A DNA stretch of 64,000 nucleotides from Syntrophaceae bacterium UBA2251 (lineage in GTDB: Bacteria; Desulfobacterota; Syntrophia; Syntrophales; UBA2251). The position numbers and the translations under genes were made by a program. The stretch covers positions 57,595 through 121,594 of the forward strand of contig DDXV01000018.1 in the NCBI GenBank assembly GCA_002347815.1. The letters run 5' to 3'. The notes below the pieces were generated by a model. That model was not told the origin of the DNA, did no database searches, and saw only the letters and a program-made list of their open reading frames with translations. Below, one piece after another: positions 17,129 to 24,986 of the stretch. Each line of letters begins with the position of its first letter. Positions within the stretch are counted from its first letter, which is position 1.

Positions 17129-18508
17129 ATGGAGGAACGGTTCGATCTGATCGTGATCGGCGGGGGGCCCGGGGGCCACGCCGCGGCCGAGACGGCGGCA
17201 CGCCTCGGTGCGCGGGTCTGCGCGATCGAACGGGACGGCTGGGGCGGGACCTGCACCCACCGGGGCTGCATCCCGACGAAGGCGCTGCTGGCCTGCAGCG
17301 GCCATTACGCCGCCCTGAAGCGCCTCGGGCGCCTGGGGATCGGGATCGGCGAGGCCTCCTTCGACTATGCCGCCATGAAGCGCCACCAGGGGCAGTTGGT
17401 CCGGATCTCCGCCCTGGGCGTCCGCAAGTCCCTCGAGACCGCCGGTGTGGTGCTCAAGGAGGGCGAGGGACGCCTGCGCGCCCCCGGTGAGATCGACTGC
17501 GTCACAGCGGACGGCCGCCGCGAAACCCTGCATGCAAAAAACATCTGCCTCGCCTGGGGTTCGTTGCCCCTGCTCCCGACCGGTTTCGCCCCTTCGGCGC
17601 GCATCCTGACCTCAGACGGCCTTCTCGCCCTCCCGAATTTGCCAGAGCGCATCGCCATCGTCGGCGGCAGCGTGATCGGTGTGGAGTTCGCGACGCTCCT
17701 GGCCGAACTGGGCAGCCGGGTGACGCTTTGGGAACTCCTGGGCCGTCTGATTCCGGCGGAAGATCCGGATCTGGGAGGATTTCTCGCGCAGGAGTTGAAG
17801 CGGCTCGGCGTCGAGATCCGCACGGGTGTCCGGATGACGGCGATCGAGGAGGGCGAAGATGGAGTGGCGCTGACCGCCGCACCGGCGGAGGGGACGTCCG
17901 CGGCAGGGGACGGGGAAACTCAGACGCTTCGATGGCAGGGGTCCTGCGTCCTTCTCGCCGCGGGGCGCAGACCCAGCCTGGATGAAGACGCCCTCAAGCG
18001 CCTGGGGATCGATTACGCCCCCCAGGGAATCCGGGTCGATGCCCGCCAGCAGACGACGGTCCCGGGAATCTATGCCGTCGGGGACGTCACCGGCGGGATG
18101 ATGCTCGCCCATCGGGCGATGCAGCAGGGGCGCGCCCTGGCCGATCGCCTCTTCGGCGCCGGCACGATCTCCTGCGACGAGCGGGCGGCGGCGGCGGTCA
18201 TCTACACCCATCCTCCGATCGCCCGGGTCGGTCTCATGGAGCAGGAGGCCGCCGCCCGCGGGCTCGAGATCGAGATCGTGCGGCCGGACTACGCCGCGAA
18301 CATCATGGCCCGCGCGGAACTCGTCCCCACGGGTTTCGCGAAACTGCTCTTCCACCGGGGGACCCTCGCGGGCGCCGCGGTCGCGGGCGAGGCGGCCGGG
18401 GATCTCATCGCCCCGCTGGCGCTGGCCGTCTCCGCGGGTCTCGGACGGAGGGAGCTGTCGAACTGGATCCTCCCCCACCCGAGCCTGAGCGAACTCCTGA
18501 ACATTTAG
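17129..18508 (+). CDS. lpdA: Dihydrolipoyl dehydrogenase
   Basis: This 459-residue FAD disulfide oxidoreductase reoxidises dihydrolipoyl groups of the glycine cleavage system or 2-oxoacid dehydrogenases. The FAD site is VIGGGPGGHAA at the N-terminus; the redox disulfide is in GGTCTHRGCIPTK; the NAD site is IVGGSVIGVEFATLLAELG; the second FAD contact is YAVGDVTGG. The C-terminal interface motif HPSLSE carries the active-site histidine. It probably serves the lipoate-dependent genes at the window's left end. Its stop overlaps the stop of the convergent nitroreductase gene. Confidence 0.93.
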   Translation: MEERFDLIVIGGGPGGHAAAETAARLGARVCAIERDGWGGTCTHRGCIPTKALLACSGHYAALKRLGRLGIGIGEASFDYAAMKRHQGQLVRISALGVRKSLETAGVVLKEGEGRLRAPGEIDCVTADGRRETLHAKNICLAWGSLPLLPTGFAPSARILTSDGLLALPNLPERIAIVGGSVIGVEFATLLAELGSRVTLWELLGRLIPAEDPDLGGFLAQELKRLGVEIRTGVRMTAIEEGEDGVALTAAPAEGTSAAGDGETQTLRWQGSCVLLAAGRRPSLDEDALKRLGIDYAPQGIRVDARQQTTVPGIYAVGDVTGGMMLAHRAMQQGRALADRLFGAGTISCDERAAAAVIYTHPPIARVGLMEQEAAARGLEIEIVRPDYAANIMARAELVPTGFAKLLFHRGTLAGAAVAGEAAGDLIAPLALAVSAGLGRRELSNWILPHPSLSELLNI

Positions 18509-19173
18509 AACCCGATCCACCGGACGAATTCTCCGGGTTCCCGCCGGAGGGACCGGTAGCCGTTCACCGGGGCATCGAGGTCCGGATACCCCACCGACAT
18601 GGCGAGGATGATCGCGATCTCCTCCGGAATCCCCAGCTCCTCGCGTACGATCGCCGGATAACCCGTGGGCATCGCCTGCGGCACCGCCCCCAGGCCGGCG
18701 GCGTGGGCGGCGAGCAGGAATCCGTGCACGAACGCGCCGAGGTCGAAAATCGACCAGGGAGACAGGGTCTTGTCCATCCCGACGAAGATCACGCAGGGCG
18801 CGCCGAAGAACATGAAGTTTTTCATGTAGCTCTCGGTAATCCGCTCCTGGTCCTTCTCCGGATCGATCCCCAGGGCCTGGAAGCGCCGGTTCCGGTGCGA
18901 CAGGGCCCGGGCCTCATGGGCCTTCGGCAGAACCCGGGCGAAGGGGATGTGCGGCTCCATCGGCGTCCCCTTCACGACGCTGTCGCGCATCCTCGCGGCC
19001 ACCGCGTCCTTTTTCTCCCCCGTGGCAACGAACATCTCCCAGGGCTGGGTGTTCTGGTACGAGGGGCTGCGGTTGGCCGCCGCGATCAGCCGCTCCAACA
19101 CGGCCTTCTCCACCGGCCGGGGCAGAAACGCGCGCCGGCTCGAACGGGTCTCCATCGTCTCGAACAGTTCCAT
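18505..19173 (-). CDS. Nitroreductase-family FMN oxidoreductase
   Basis: The product has 222 residues. The start is one of two adjacent ATGs (19176 and 19173); the second gives better spacing from AAGGAGG. Family features are the N-terminal RSSRRAFLPRPVEKAVLERL, the FMN-contact region SPSYQNTQPWEMFV, GAFVHGFLLAAHAAGLGAVPQ and the C-terminal ILAMSVGYPDLDAPVN. Substrate (nitro compound, quinone or flavin recycling) cannot be told. It follows the penicillin-acylase-like gene by 14 bases on the same strand, as last gene of a three-gene run. Confidence 0.88.
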   Translation of the reverse strand: MELFETMETRSSRRAFLPRPVEKAVLERLIAAANRSPSYQNTQPWEMFVATGEKKDAVAARMRDSVVKGTPMEPHIPFARVLPKAHEARALSHRNRRFQALGIDPEKDQERITESYMKNFMFFGAPCVIFVGMDKTLSPWSIFDLGAFVHGFLLAAHAAGLGAVPQAMPTGYPAIVREELGIPEEIAIILAMSVGYPDLDAPVNGYRSLRREPGEFVRWIGF

Positions 19174-19190
19174 CATGACCTCCTTATCCT

Positions 19191-21620
19191 TCACGGTTTC
19201 AGTTCCAGCCGGTACTTCGCGTGCCGCTCGATCATGGCGTCGCTGAACCACCAGGCCCGCTTCTCGCCATCCATGAAGGGACGGATCTGATCCCGGTTGT
19301 GCCGGTCGAAAAGCCGTCCCGACACGCCGCCGGGCAGGACGGCGTAGACCTTGTCCGGATCCCCCAGATCGGCCACCATCCGAAGCGAGGCCGAGACGTT
19401 CACCGCGTAGGGCTTGTTGAAATCGTAGATCGCCCGATAGAGGGTCTCCGGGGAGCCGCCCATGGGGTGGGACCCGCCGCCCACCAGCCCCCGGCCGAAG
19501 CCCTCCCGGCGGAGCGGGCTGACAAACTCGATCCGGTGCAGCTTCCCCCACTGCCAGCGGGCGGGATTGTCCCCGAGCGCATCCCCAAGCTCGCGCGCGG
19601 CCTCCCGTCCCGCCTCCTGGAAGAGGTCCGCCATCGTTTCCCGCCGCGGCGTCGACACATCGTCGAACCAGGGGGATTCGCCCGCGAGCACCATGGCCCG
19701 GAGGCGCTCCTCCCAGAAGTACCAGTTGTCCAGCATCAGTCCGGCCAGCTCGGGGCCGAGTTCATCCTGGAAGACACGACGCGCAAACTTGATCCATACG
19801 GCCTGGAAGATCGCGGGCGCGCTTCGGCCGGCATAGTCGTAATAATCCCACTTGTTCAGAATCCGGCCCATCTGTTCGGTCTCCTTCGCGCCGAGCAGGA
19901 TCCGCGCCATGACCGGGGCGACGTCGCGGGCCAGGAGGTTCATCGTATCCCGCTGGTAGAGCCAGTTTTTGTGGGCCGAAACCTTTCCCGGCGCATTCAT
20001 CAGCTCCGCCAGGCGCCGGTAGCGGAACGCCGGGGACAGATGGGTGGAATAGGCATAAGGATAATCCCGGGTCACCGTCTTGTGATTGCAGGTCCCGAGC
20101 CAGCCGCGGGGCGGATCGTAGCGGGCCGGCATTTGCGCGTACGGGATCCAGCCCCGCCAGGGGTCGCCCCCGTCCCTGACCTCGACCGGCAAAAGACCGT
20201 CGTCCCGTGCGCGGATGGGCAGCCGCCCGGTCGTCTGCCAGCCGATATGGCCGTCCACGTCGGCGAAGACGAAGTTGAGCATGATCGTCGTGACGTTCCC
20301 GAGCGCCTGCCGGACCTCCCCGACGGACCGCGCCGTGAAGAGCCGCTCCAGCCCGAGGGAGGGCCCCATCGTCTCGAAGGGCGACCAGCGGACCGTCACC
20401 ACCTTCGCCGCTTTCTCCAACTTCTCCGCCTTGAGACCGGGAAACAGGCCGCTGATCACTGGACCCCGCCGGGTCAGCCGGACCTGGACCGTTTCCTCCC
20501 GGAACCCGTCCGGGGCCTTTTTGTCGCGGATGCGGATCGTCTCCGGGACGACCTGAAACGGCCGGGAGACGCGCCCCTCCAGGTACCGTCCGGGATTCTT
20601 GGGATCGAGGGTTTCGATGAAGAGGTCCTGGGCGTCGCCGTAGGCGTTCGTCATGCCGATGGCGATCCGGTCGTTCCGGCCGGCGATGATTCCCGGCACG
20701 CCGGGGATCGTGACGCCCACGGCGCGGAACGCCGGCGTGACGAGCCCCGCGGGATACCACGGCCCGGGCAGGATCCGGGCATCGAGGTGGGGATCGTTGG
20801 CCACGATGGGCTTGCCGCTGGCCGACCGCTTCGGGCCCACGGCCCAGTTGTTGCTGCCGGCCGCGAGCGGCTTCTCGTCCTTCAGGAAGGCGATGAGCCC
20901 CGCGTCCCCGGACAGGATGATCTGCCGCTGCACCTCCCGCGGCGCCGTCCCCCGGAAACCGGCGCCGGCGTCCCGCGCGCGCTCGTCGGGATTGATGTTG
21001 AGGGGAAAGATCTCCCGGGCCTTCTCCGGGCCGAGGCGCTCGACCAGCATCCGGGCCACGATCTCGCTCTTGAGATTGGCCGCGGAGTCCCAGCCCATGA
21101 GGTAGATGACGGACAGCGAATCCGCGATGCCCCAGGGCTCCGGCCGGATGCCGGCCAGCTTGAATTCGACCGGCAGATCCCGGCCCTGGCGGATGAAGGC
21201 GTTGACGCCCTCCAGGTAGCGCCCCAGAAAGCGCCGCGTCCGGGCATCGAGGATCGCTTCGTGCCGCCGGGCCTGGCGGACGAATCCAATCGTCCGCATG
21301 CGGATATCGAGGTTGCGCGCCTTTTCCCCCACCATCTCGGCGATCCGGCCGGCGGCGAACATCCGGGTGAGCTGCATCTGGAACAGACGGTCCTGGGCCG
21401 TCACGAACCCCTGGGCGAAGAGCAGGTCGTCCAGGGTCTGCGCGTAAATGTAGGGCGTACCGTTCCCGTCACGCACCACCCGGACCGGCGCCTGGAGACC
21501 GGACAGACGGATTTCTCCCTCCCGCTGGACAGAGTTGACGCGCAGATAGATCATCCCGCCGGCGACAACGGCGAGGATCAGGATGACGGCCAGAACGACG
21601 CCCGCCTTCAGCCATTTCAT
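19191..21620 (-). CDS. Penicillin acylase family Ntn hydrolase
   Basis: The product is an 809-residue precursor with an N-terminal signal anchor (VLAVILILAVVAGGMIYLRV). The family makes an alpha/beta heterodimer by self-cleavage before a serine; AAGSNNWAV places this at Ser256, right after glycine, and PIVANDPHLD follows as expected. The RVSPAFRY/ GGSHPMGGSPETLYRA stretches in the beta chain are also typical. Likely targets are N-acyl amides, such as acyl-homoserine lactones or acylated peptides, in the periplasm; the substrate is not readable. Its ATG overlaps the stop of the upstream flavoprotein gene (ATGA). Confidence 0.92.
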   Translation of the reverse strand: MKWLKAGVVLAVILILAVVAGGMIYLRVNSVQREGEIRLSGLQAPVRVVRDGNGTPYIYAQTLDDLLFAQGFVTAQDRLFQMQLTRMFAAGRIAEMVGEKARNLDIRMRTIGFVRQARRHEAILDARTRRFLGRYLEGVNAFIRQGRDLPVEFKLAGIRPEPWGIADSLSVIYLMGWDSAANLKSEIVARMLVERLGPEKAREIFPLNINPDERARDAGAGFRGTAPREVQRQIILSGDAGLIAFLKDEKPLAAGSNNWAVGPKRSASGKPIVANDPHLDARILPGPWYPAGLVTPAFRAVGVTIPGVPGIIAGRNDRIAIGMTNAYGDAQDLFIETLDPKNPGRYLEGRVSRPFQVVPETIRIRDKKAPDGFREETVQVRLTRRGPVISGLFPGLKAEKLEKAAKVVTVRWSPFETMGPSLGLERLFTARSVGEVRQALGNVTTIMLNFVFADVDGHIGWQTTGRLPIRARDDGLLPVEVRDGGDPWRGWIPYAQMPARYDPPRGWLGTCNHKTVTRDYPYAYSTHLSPAFRYRRLAELMNAPGKVSAHKNWLYQRDTMNLLARDVAPVMARILLGAKETEQMGRILNKWDYYDYAGRSAPAIFQAVWIKFARRVFQDELGPELAGLMLDNWYFWEERLRAMVLAGESPWFDDVSTPRRETMADLFQEAGREAARELGDALGDNPARWQWGKLHRIEFVSPLRREGFGRGLVGGGSHPMGGSPETLYRAIYDFNKPYAVNVSASLRMVADLGDPDKVYAVLPGGVSGRLFDRHNRDQIRPFMDGEKRAWWFSDAMIERHAKYRLELKP

Positions 21621-23098
21621 GACGCTCCCTCCCTTCTCAAGAACGTTTCAGGTTCTTGCCCCGCAACCTCGATCCCTGTCCGCTCCCGGTCATGCCCCTC
21701 CCGGGCGGACGCATCCGGGGACAAGACGACATCGGCGGCGCCTTCCCCCGCGAGATACCCCGTAGAAAAGGCGGCCTGAAGGTTATACCCGCCCGTATCG
21801 GCATCGATATCCAGAACCTCCCCGCAGAAGAAAAGGCCGGAGACCTTCCGGGAGGCCATCGTGCGGGGATCGACCTCCTCCAGGGCGATCCCCCCGGCCG
21901 TCACGATGGCCGACGCCATGGGGAGGGGGGCCTTGACGTTGATGCGGAGGGACTTGAGCAGGCCCGCCAGACGGTCCCGTTCGGAAGCGGTGATCTGATG
22001 CCCCGGCTTGTCGGCGGGAATGTCCGTCAGCGCGAGGAAGGGCGCCACCATCTTCGCCGGCAGGAGCCCCTCCAGATGGCGCCGGAACTGCCGGCGGCCG
22101 TGCCGGTCGAAATCGCGCTGCAGGCGCTCCCGAAGCTGTACCGGCGTCAGCGCCGGTTTCAGGTCGATCGAAACGCCGACCGGCCCCGCCGCCAGGGCGT
22201 CGACCACGGCAAGGCTCATGAGCAGGACGATGGGACCGCCGATCCCGAAATGGGTGAACATCATCTCGCCCATGCGGCTCTCGATCACCGGCGGACGCGG
22301 CTGGCGGCCGCCGATCCCGCGGCCGCATTCATTTTCCGGAATCCGCCCGGGATCGATCCCGTCCGCCGGATCCCTGAAGGCCGTCAGGCGCACGTTCCGG
22401 AGGCTCACCCCCTGCAGGCTGCGGGCGAGCGAAATCTCCCGCACCGCCAGGGGGACCAGCGCCGGACGGAGCGGGACGATGCGGTGTCCCAGCGCCGCGG
22501 CCAGGCGATACCCGTCGCCCGTCGAACCCGTCGCCGGCCAGGTCGCCCCGCCGGTCGCGAGAATGACCGCTGCCGCGGGGTAGAGGTCCCGGGAGGTCTG
22601 GACGCCGCTCACCCGCCCCGCTTCGGTCCGGATCGCGGTCACCGGCGACCCCGTCCGCAGCCGGACGCCCTGTTCCTTCAGATACGCGCGGAAGGCCGTA
22701 AGCACGTCCTCGGCGCGATCGGAGACGGGGAAGATCCGCCCGCCCCGCTCCGTCTTGGTTTCGACGCCGTAGCGTTCGAGAAAGGCCAGCAGATCCTCGC
22801 GGAAAAAACGGCGGAAGGCGGCATGGAGAAACGGCCCTCCCGGTCCGTACATGCCCATGAAGCCGTCGAGTTCCCGGGCATTGGTCAGGTTGCAGCGCGT
22901 CTTGCCGCTCACGAGCAGCTTCTTGCCGGGGTGTTCCATCTTCTCGCAGAGGAGCACCTCGGCCCCCCGCTCCGCCGCCCGCCCGGCCGCCATCATGCCG
23001 GCCGCTCCGGCCCCGATCACGACGATCCGGCGTTCGCCGCCGCCATGCGGAAACGTTGCCCGGCCCGGACCCTGTTCGGCTTTGCGCGTGTTCGTCAT
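21617..23098 (-). CDS. BaiN/HI0933 (YhiN)-type FAD flavoprotein
   Basis: The product has 493 residues. The N-terminal dinucleotide site is VIGAGAAGMMAAGRAAERG, followed by the family signature EKMEHPGKKLLVSGKTRCNLTN. The second signature, GLFFCGEVLDIDADTGGYNLQAAF, lies near the C-terminus. The family binds FAD and contains bile-acid reductive enzymes and many members of unknown reaction. It heads a three-gene minus-strand run (flavoprotein, acylase, nitroreductase). The ~70-residue C-terminal tail beyond STGYLAGEGAADV is longer than usual and rich in charged residues. Confidence 0.9.
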   Translation of the reverse strand: MTNTRKAEQGPGRATFPHGGGERRIVVIGAGAAGMMAAGRAAERGAEVLLCEKMEHPGKKLLVSGKTRCNLTNARELDGFMGMYGPGGPFLHAAFRRFFREDLLAFLERYGVETKTERGGRIFPVSDRAEDVLTAFRAYLKEQGVRLRTGSPVTAIRTEAGRVSGVQTSRDLYPAAAVILATGGATWPATGSTGDGYRLAAALGHRIVPLRPALVPLAVREISLARSLQGVSLRNVRLTAFRDPADGIDPGRIPENECGRGIGGRQPRPPVIESRMGEMMFTHFGIGGPIVLLMSLAVVDALAAGPVGVSIDLKPALTPVQLRERLQRDFDRHGRRQFRRHLEGLLPAKMVAPFLALTDIPADKPGHQITASERDRLAGLLKSLRINVKAPLPMASAIVTAGGIALEEVDPRTMASRKVSGLFFCGEVLDIDADTGGYNLQAAFSTGYLAGEGAADVVLSPDASAREGHDRERTGIEVAGQEPETFLRREGAS

Positions 23099-23288
23099 GG
23101 CGATCTGAGTTTCCTCGCGGATATCCCGGGAACCGGTAAGACGGGCAGGAAAGTCCGCCGGTTTTCCCGGACGTTTCCCCGACCCCGGTATTCATGGATA
23201 GCAGAAACGGGGCCGGATGACAATCGGAGATCTTCGAAAACCGGTCACCCGCCCCCCGGACCCTAACTCCCGGAGCCGTAAGGACATT

Positions 23289-23317
23289 TTGACATCCCTC
23301 CCCCGCCCTGATATAAA
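23289..23317 (+). promoter_or_regulatory. Sigma-70 promoter of gpmA
   Basis: TTGACA (23289-23294) and TATAAA (23312-23317) are spaced by exactly 17 bases, 77 bases before the gpmA ATG. It is one of the strongest housekeeping promoters in the window. Confidence 0.85.
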
Positions 23318-23393
23318 GGCCGTCAAGATCGTTGGGGACGCCCCGCCGTCCGCAACGCGTCATCACGGATGCATCCACAAGAAAGGATTGACC

Positions 23394-24140
23394 ATGCCGA
23401 CCCTTATCCTGCTCCGTCACGGCGAAAGCCTCTGGAACCGGGAAAACCGCTTCACCGGCTGGACGGACGTCGATCTGTCCGAAACCGGCAAGAACGAGGC
23501 TCTGGAAGCGGGACGACTCCTGAAACAGGAGGGCCGCCTCTTCGATCTGGCCTTCACGTCCGTCCTGAAGCGGGCTATCCGCACCCTGAATATCGTCCTC
23601 GAAGAGATGGATCTGGAGTGGATCCCGGTCGTGAAGTCCTGGCGCCTGAACGAGCGCCACTACGGCGCGCTCCAGGGCCTCAACAAGGCCGAAACCGCCG
23701 CACGGTACGGCGAGGGGCAGGTCAAGCTCTGGCGGCGCAGCTACGACGTTCCCCCACCGGACCTGACCCCGGAGGACACGCGCTATCCCGGTCACGAACT
23801 CAAATACCGGGACCTGTCCGCCGCGGAACTCCCCCTCGCCGAATCCCTGAAGGACACCGCCGCACGCGTGATGCCCTTCTGGCACGATGAAATCGCTCCG
23901 GCCATCCGCCAGGGCAAAAGGGTGCTCATCGCCGCTCACGGCAACAGTATGCGGGCCCTCGTCATGTATCTCGACCGCATATCGGGGACGGAGATCGTCG
24001 GCCTGAACATCCCCACGGGCATCCCCCTTCTCTACGAACTGGACGAGGCGCTGCAACCGCTCCGCCACGCCTACCTGGGCGATCCGGACAAGATCCAGGC
24101 CGCCGCCCGCGCCGTCGCCGATCAGGGAAAGGTGCGCTGA
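23394..24140 (+). CDS. gpmA: 2,3-bisphosphoglycerate-dependent phosphoglycerate mutase
   Basis: This 248-residue glycolytic enzyme interconverts 3- and 2-phosphoglycerate. The phospho-histidine motif LLRHGESLWNRENRFTGW opens the protein, and TSVLKRAIRTL, LNERHYGALQGLNK and the second histidine in IAAHGNSMRALV follow. The PTGIPLLYEL segment is typical of the dPGM class. The ATG at 23394 is chosen because the family begins just before LILLRHG; the reading frame is open further upstream but that part overlaps the promoter. The next gene starts 66 bases after its stop. Confidence 0.95.
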   Translation: MPTLILLRHGESLWNRENRFTGWTDVDLSETGKNEALEAGRLLKQEGRLFDLAFTSVLKRAIRTLNIVLEEMDLEWIPVVKSWRLNERHYGALQGLNKAETAARYGEGQVKLWRRSYDVPPPDLTPEDTRYPGHELKYRDLSAAELPLAESLKDTAARVMPFWHDEIAPAIRQGKRVLIAAHGNSMRALVMYLDRISGTEIVGLNIPTGIPLLYELDEALQPLRHAYLGDPDKIQAAARAVADQGKVR

Positions 24141-24206
24141 GGGCAGGCGCGGCAGCCGGCCGTCCCATCAACGCCGGGACGACCGCCACCGCCCGGCAGG
24201 AGGCTC

Positions 24207-24671
24207 ATGAATCTTCAAGTCGTTCTCGCGCTTTTCGCAGTGGCGGTCGCGCTCGTGCTCGCCGTGTGGCGGTTCTCCGGCGGTCCTTACGGCAAGCAGA
24301 GGCCGAGCGGGGAAGCGACGGCGGCCTATGAAGCCTTCCGGGTCCGCCCCGATTTGACGCACTACATCAGCGGCTCCGACGCCCATCCCAACGCCCTGAT
24401 GGGCATCGACGCTTCCTGGACGCTCGCGTCCGATCTCTGGACAAAGAGGGAACTCACCCCCGAAGTCATGAAGGACCTCGTCCAGGGCATGCAGGCCAAG
24501 GCGCTGGAACGTCTCGCCCCCCTCCAGGGCTTCGACATCCTCGATCACCGGGACCGGCAAATCGGCACGTGGTTCTCCCTGCCCGGCCTGCACGTGACCA
24601 TCCGGATCCTGGGGGAAAACCGGGTGGAGATCTCCACGCCCCCCCTGAATACCTACCACATGGATGAATGA
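24207..24671 (+). CDS. Membrane-anchored protein of unknown function
   Basis: This 154-residue protein is not recognised. It starts with one hydrophobic segment (about residues 3-22) and then a short Gly/Pro linker, so it is probably a single-pass protein with most of its length in the periplasm, or an uncleaved export signal. The soluble part is mixed alpha/beta (GIDASWTLASDLW, LQGFDILDHRDRQIGTWFSLPG) and ends with VEISTPPLNTYHMDE. It has a good GGCAGGAGGC before the ATG. It may be co-transcribed with gpmA; no functional link is visible. Confidence 0.7.
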   Translation: MNLQVVLALFAVAVALVLAVWRFSGGPYGKQRPSGEATAAYEAFRVRPDLTHYISGSDAHPNALMGIDASWTLASDLWTKRELTPEVMKDLVQGMQAKALERLAPLQGFDILDHRDRQIGTWFSLPGLHVTIRILGENRVEISTPPLNTYHMDE

Positions 24672-24773
24672 GGTCACCGATGGCCCTCCGCCCGGAGGTT
24701 CCCGGGACACGGAAGCGTCGAAAACGGACCTTGCGCAAGTCCTTGCCCCTCCCCCATGGATGCGCCTTTCCCA

Positions 24774-24802
24774 TTGACATAACCGATGATTTCCATTACA
24801 AT
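24774..24802 (+). promoter_or_regulatory. Sigma-70 promoter of the MORN/pilus operon
   Basis: TTGACA (24774-24779) and TACAAT (24797-24802) are spaced by 17 bases. Transcription would start near 24809 and give an untranslated leader of about 180 bases before the first MORN gene, an unusually long leader for this window. Confidence 0.75.
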
Positions 24803-24868
24803 TCAGCCGATATGACAGAGGAGTGCGACATTTTTGCCCGGCGGGCCACGACCCGAAAAGGAAGCTAA

Positions 24869-24912
24869 CCTGTTTATATTACGGCTGATTTCTGGATACA
24901 CAGGCATTTTTT
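24869..24912 (+). promoter_or_regulatory. Leader hairpin with U-tract
   Basis: CCTGTTTAT (24869-24877) can pair with ATACACAGG (24896-24904) with one mismatch, and six T follow at 24907-24912. It lies inside the long leader upstream of the first MORN gene. It may be a weak terminator or part of a structured regulatory leader. Confidence 0.4.
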
Positions 24913-24960
24913 CGTTTCACGGCGGCGAGGGCGGGGTTTCGCTTTAATGGATCATATATG

Positions 24961-24986
24961 CCGGACATAGAGGTCTCCGGTTTTTT
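24961..24986 (+). terminator. Terminator-like hairpin touching the start codon
   Basis: CCGGA (24961-24965) pairs with TCCGG (24976-24980), with extra pairing possible inside (GAC/GTC), and six T follow at 24981-24986. The next three bases are the ATG of the MORN gene. The only Shine-Dalgarno-like sequence, AGAGG, is inside the loop and stem. The arrangement suggests attenuation or translational control, not simple termination. Confidence 0.5.

Noticed and set aside
19221..21779. 852-codon open frame on the plus strand across the penicillin acylase gene
   Set aside because: It is antisense to a gene with catalytic Ser256 and full family length; the translated sequence is Pro/Arg/Gly-rich with no domain.
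24803..24986. c-di-GMP (GEMM) riboswitch in the MORN operon leader
   Set aside because: The conserved GEMM sequence blocks and tetraloop-receptor arrangement were not found; only generic hairpins are visible.
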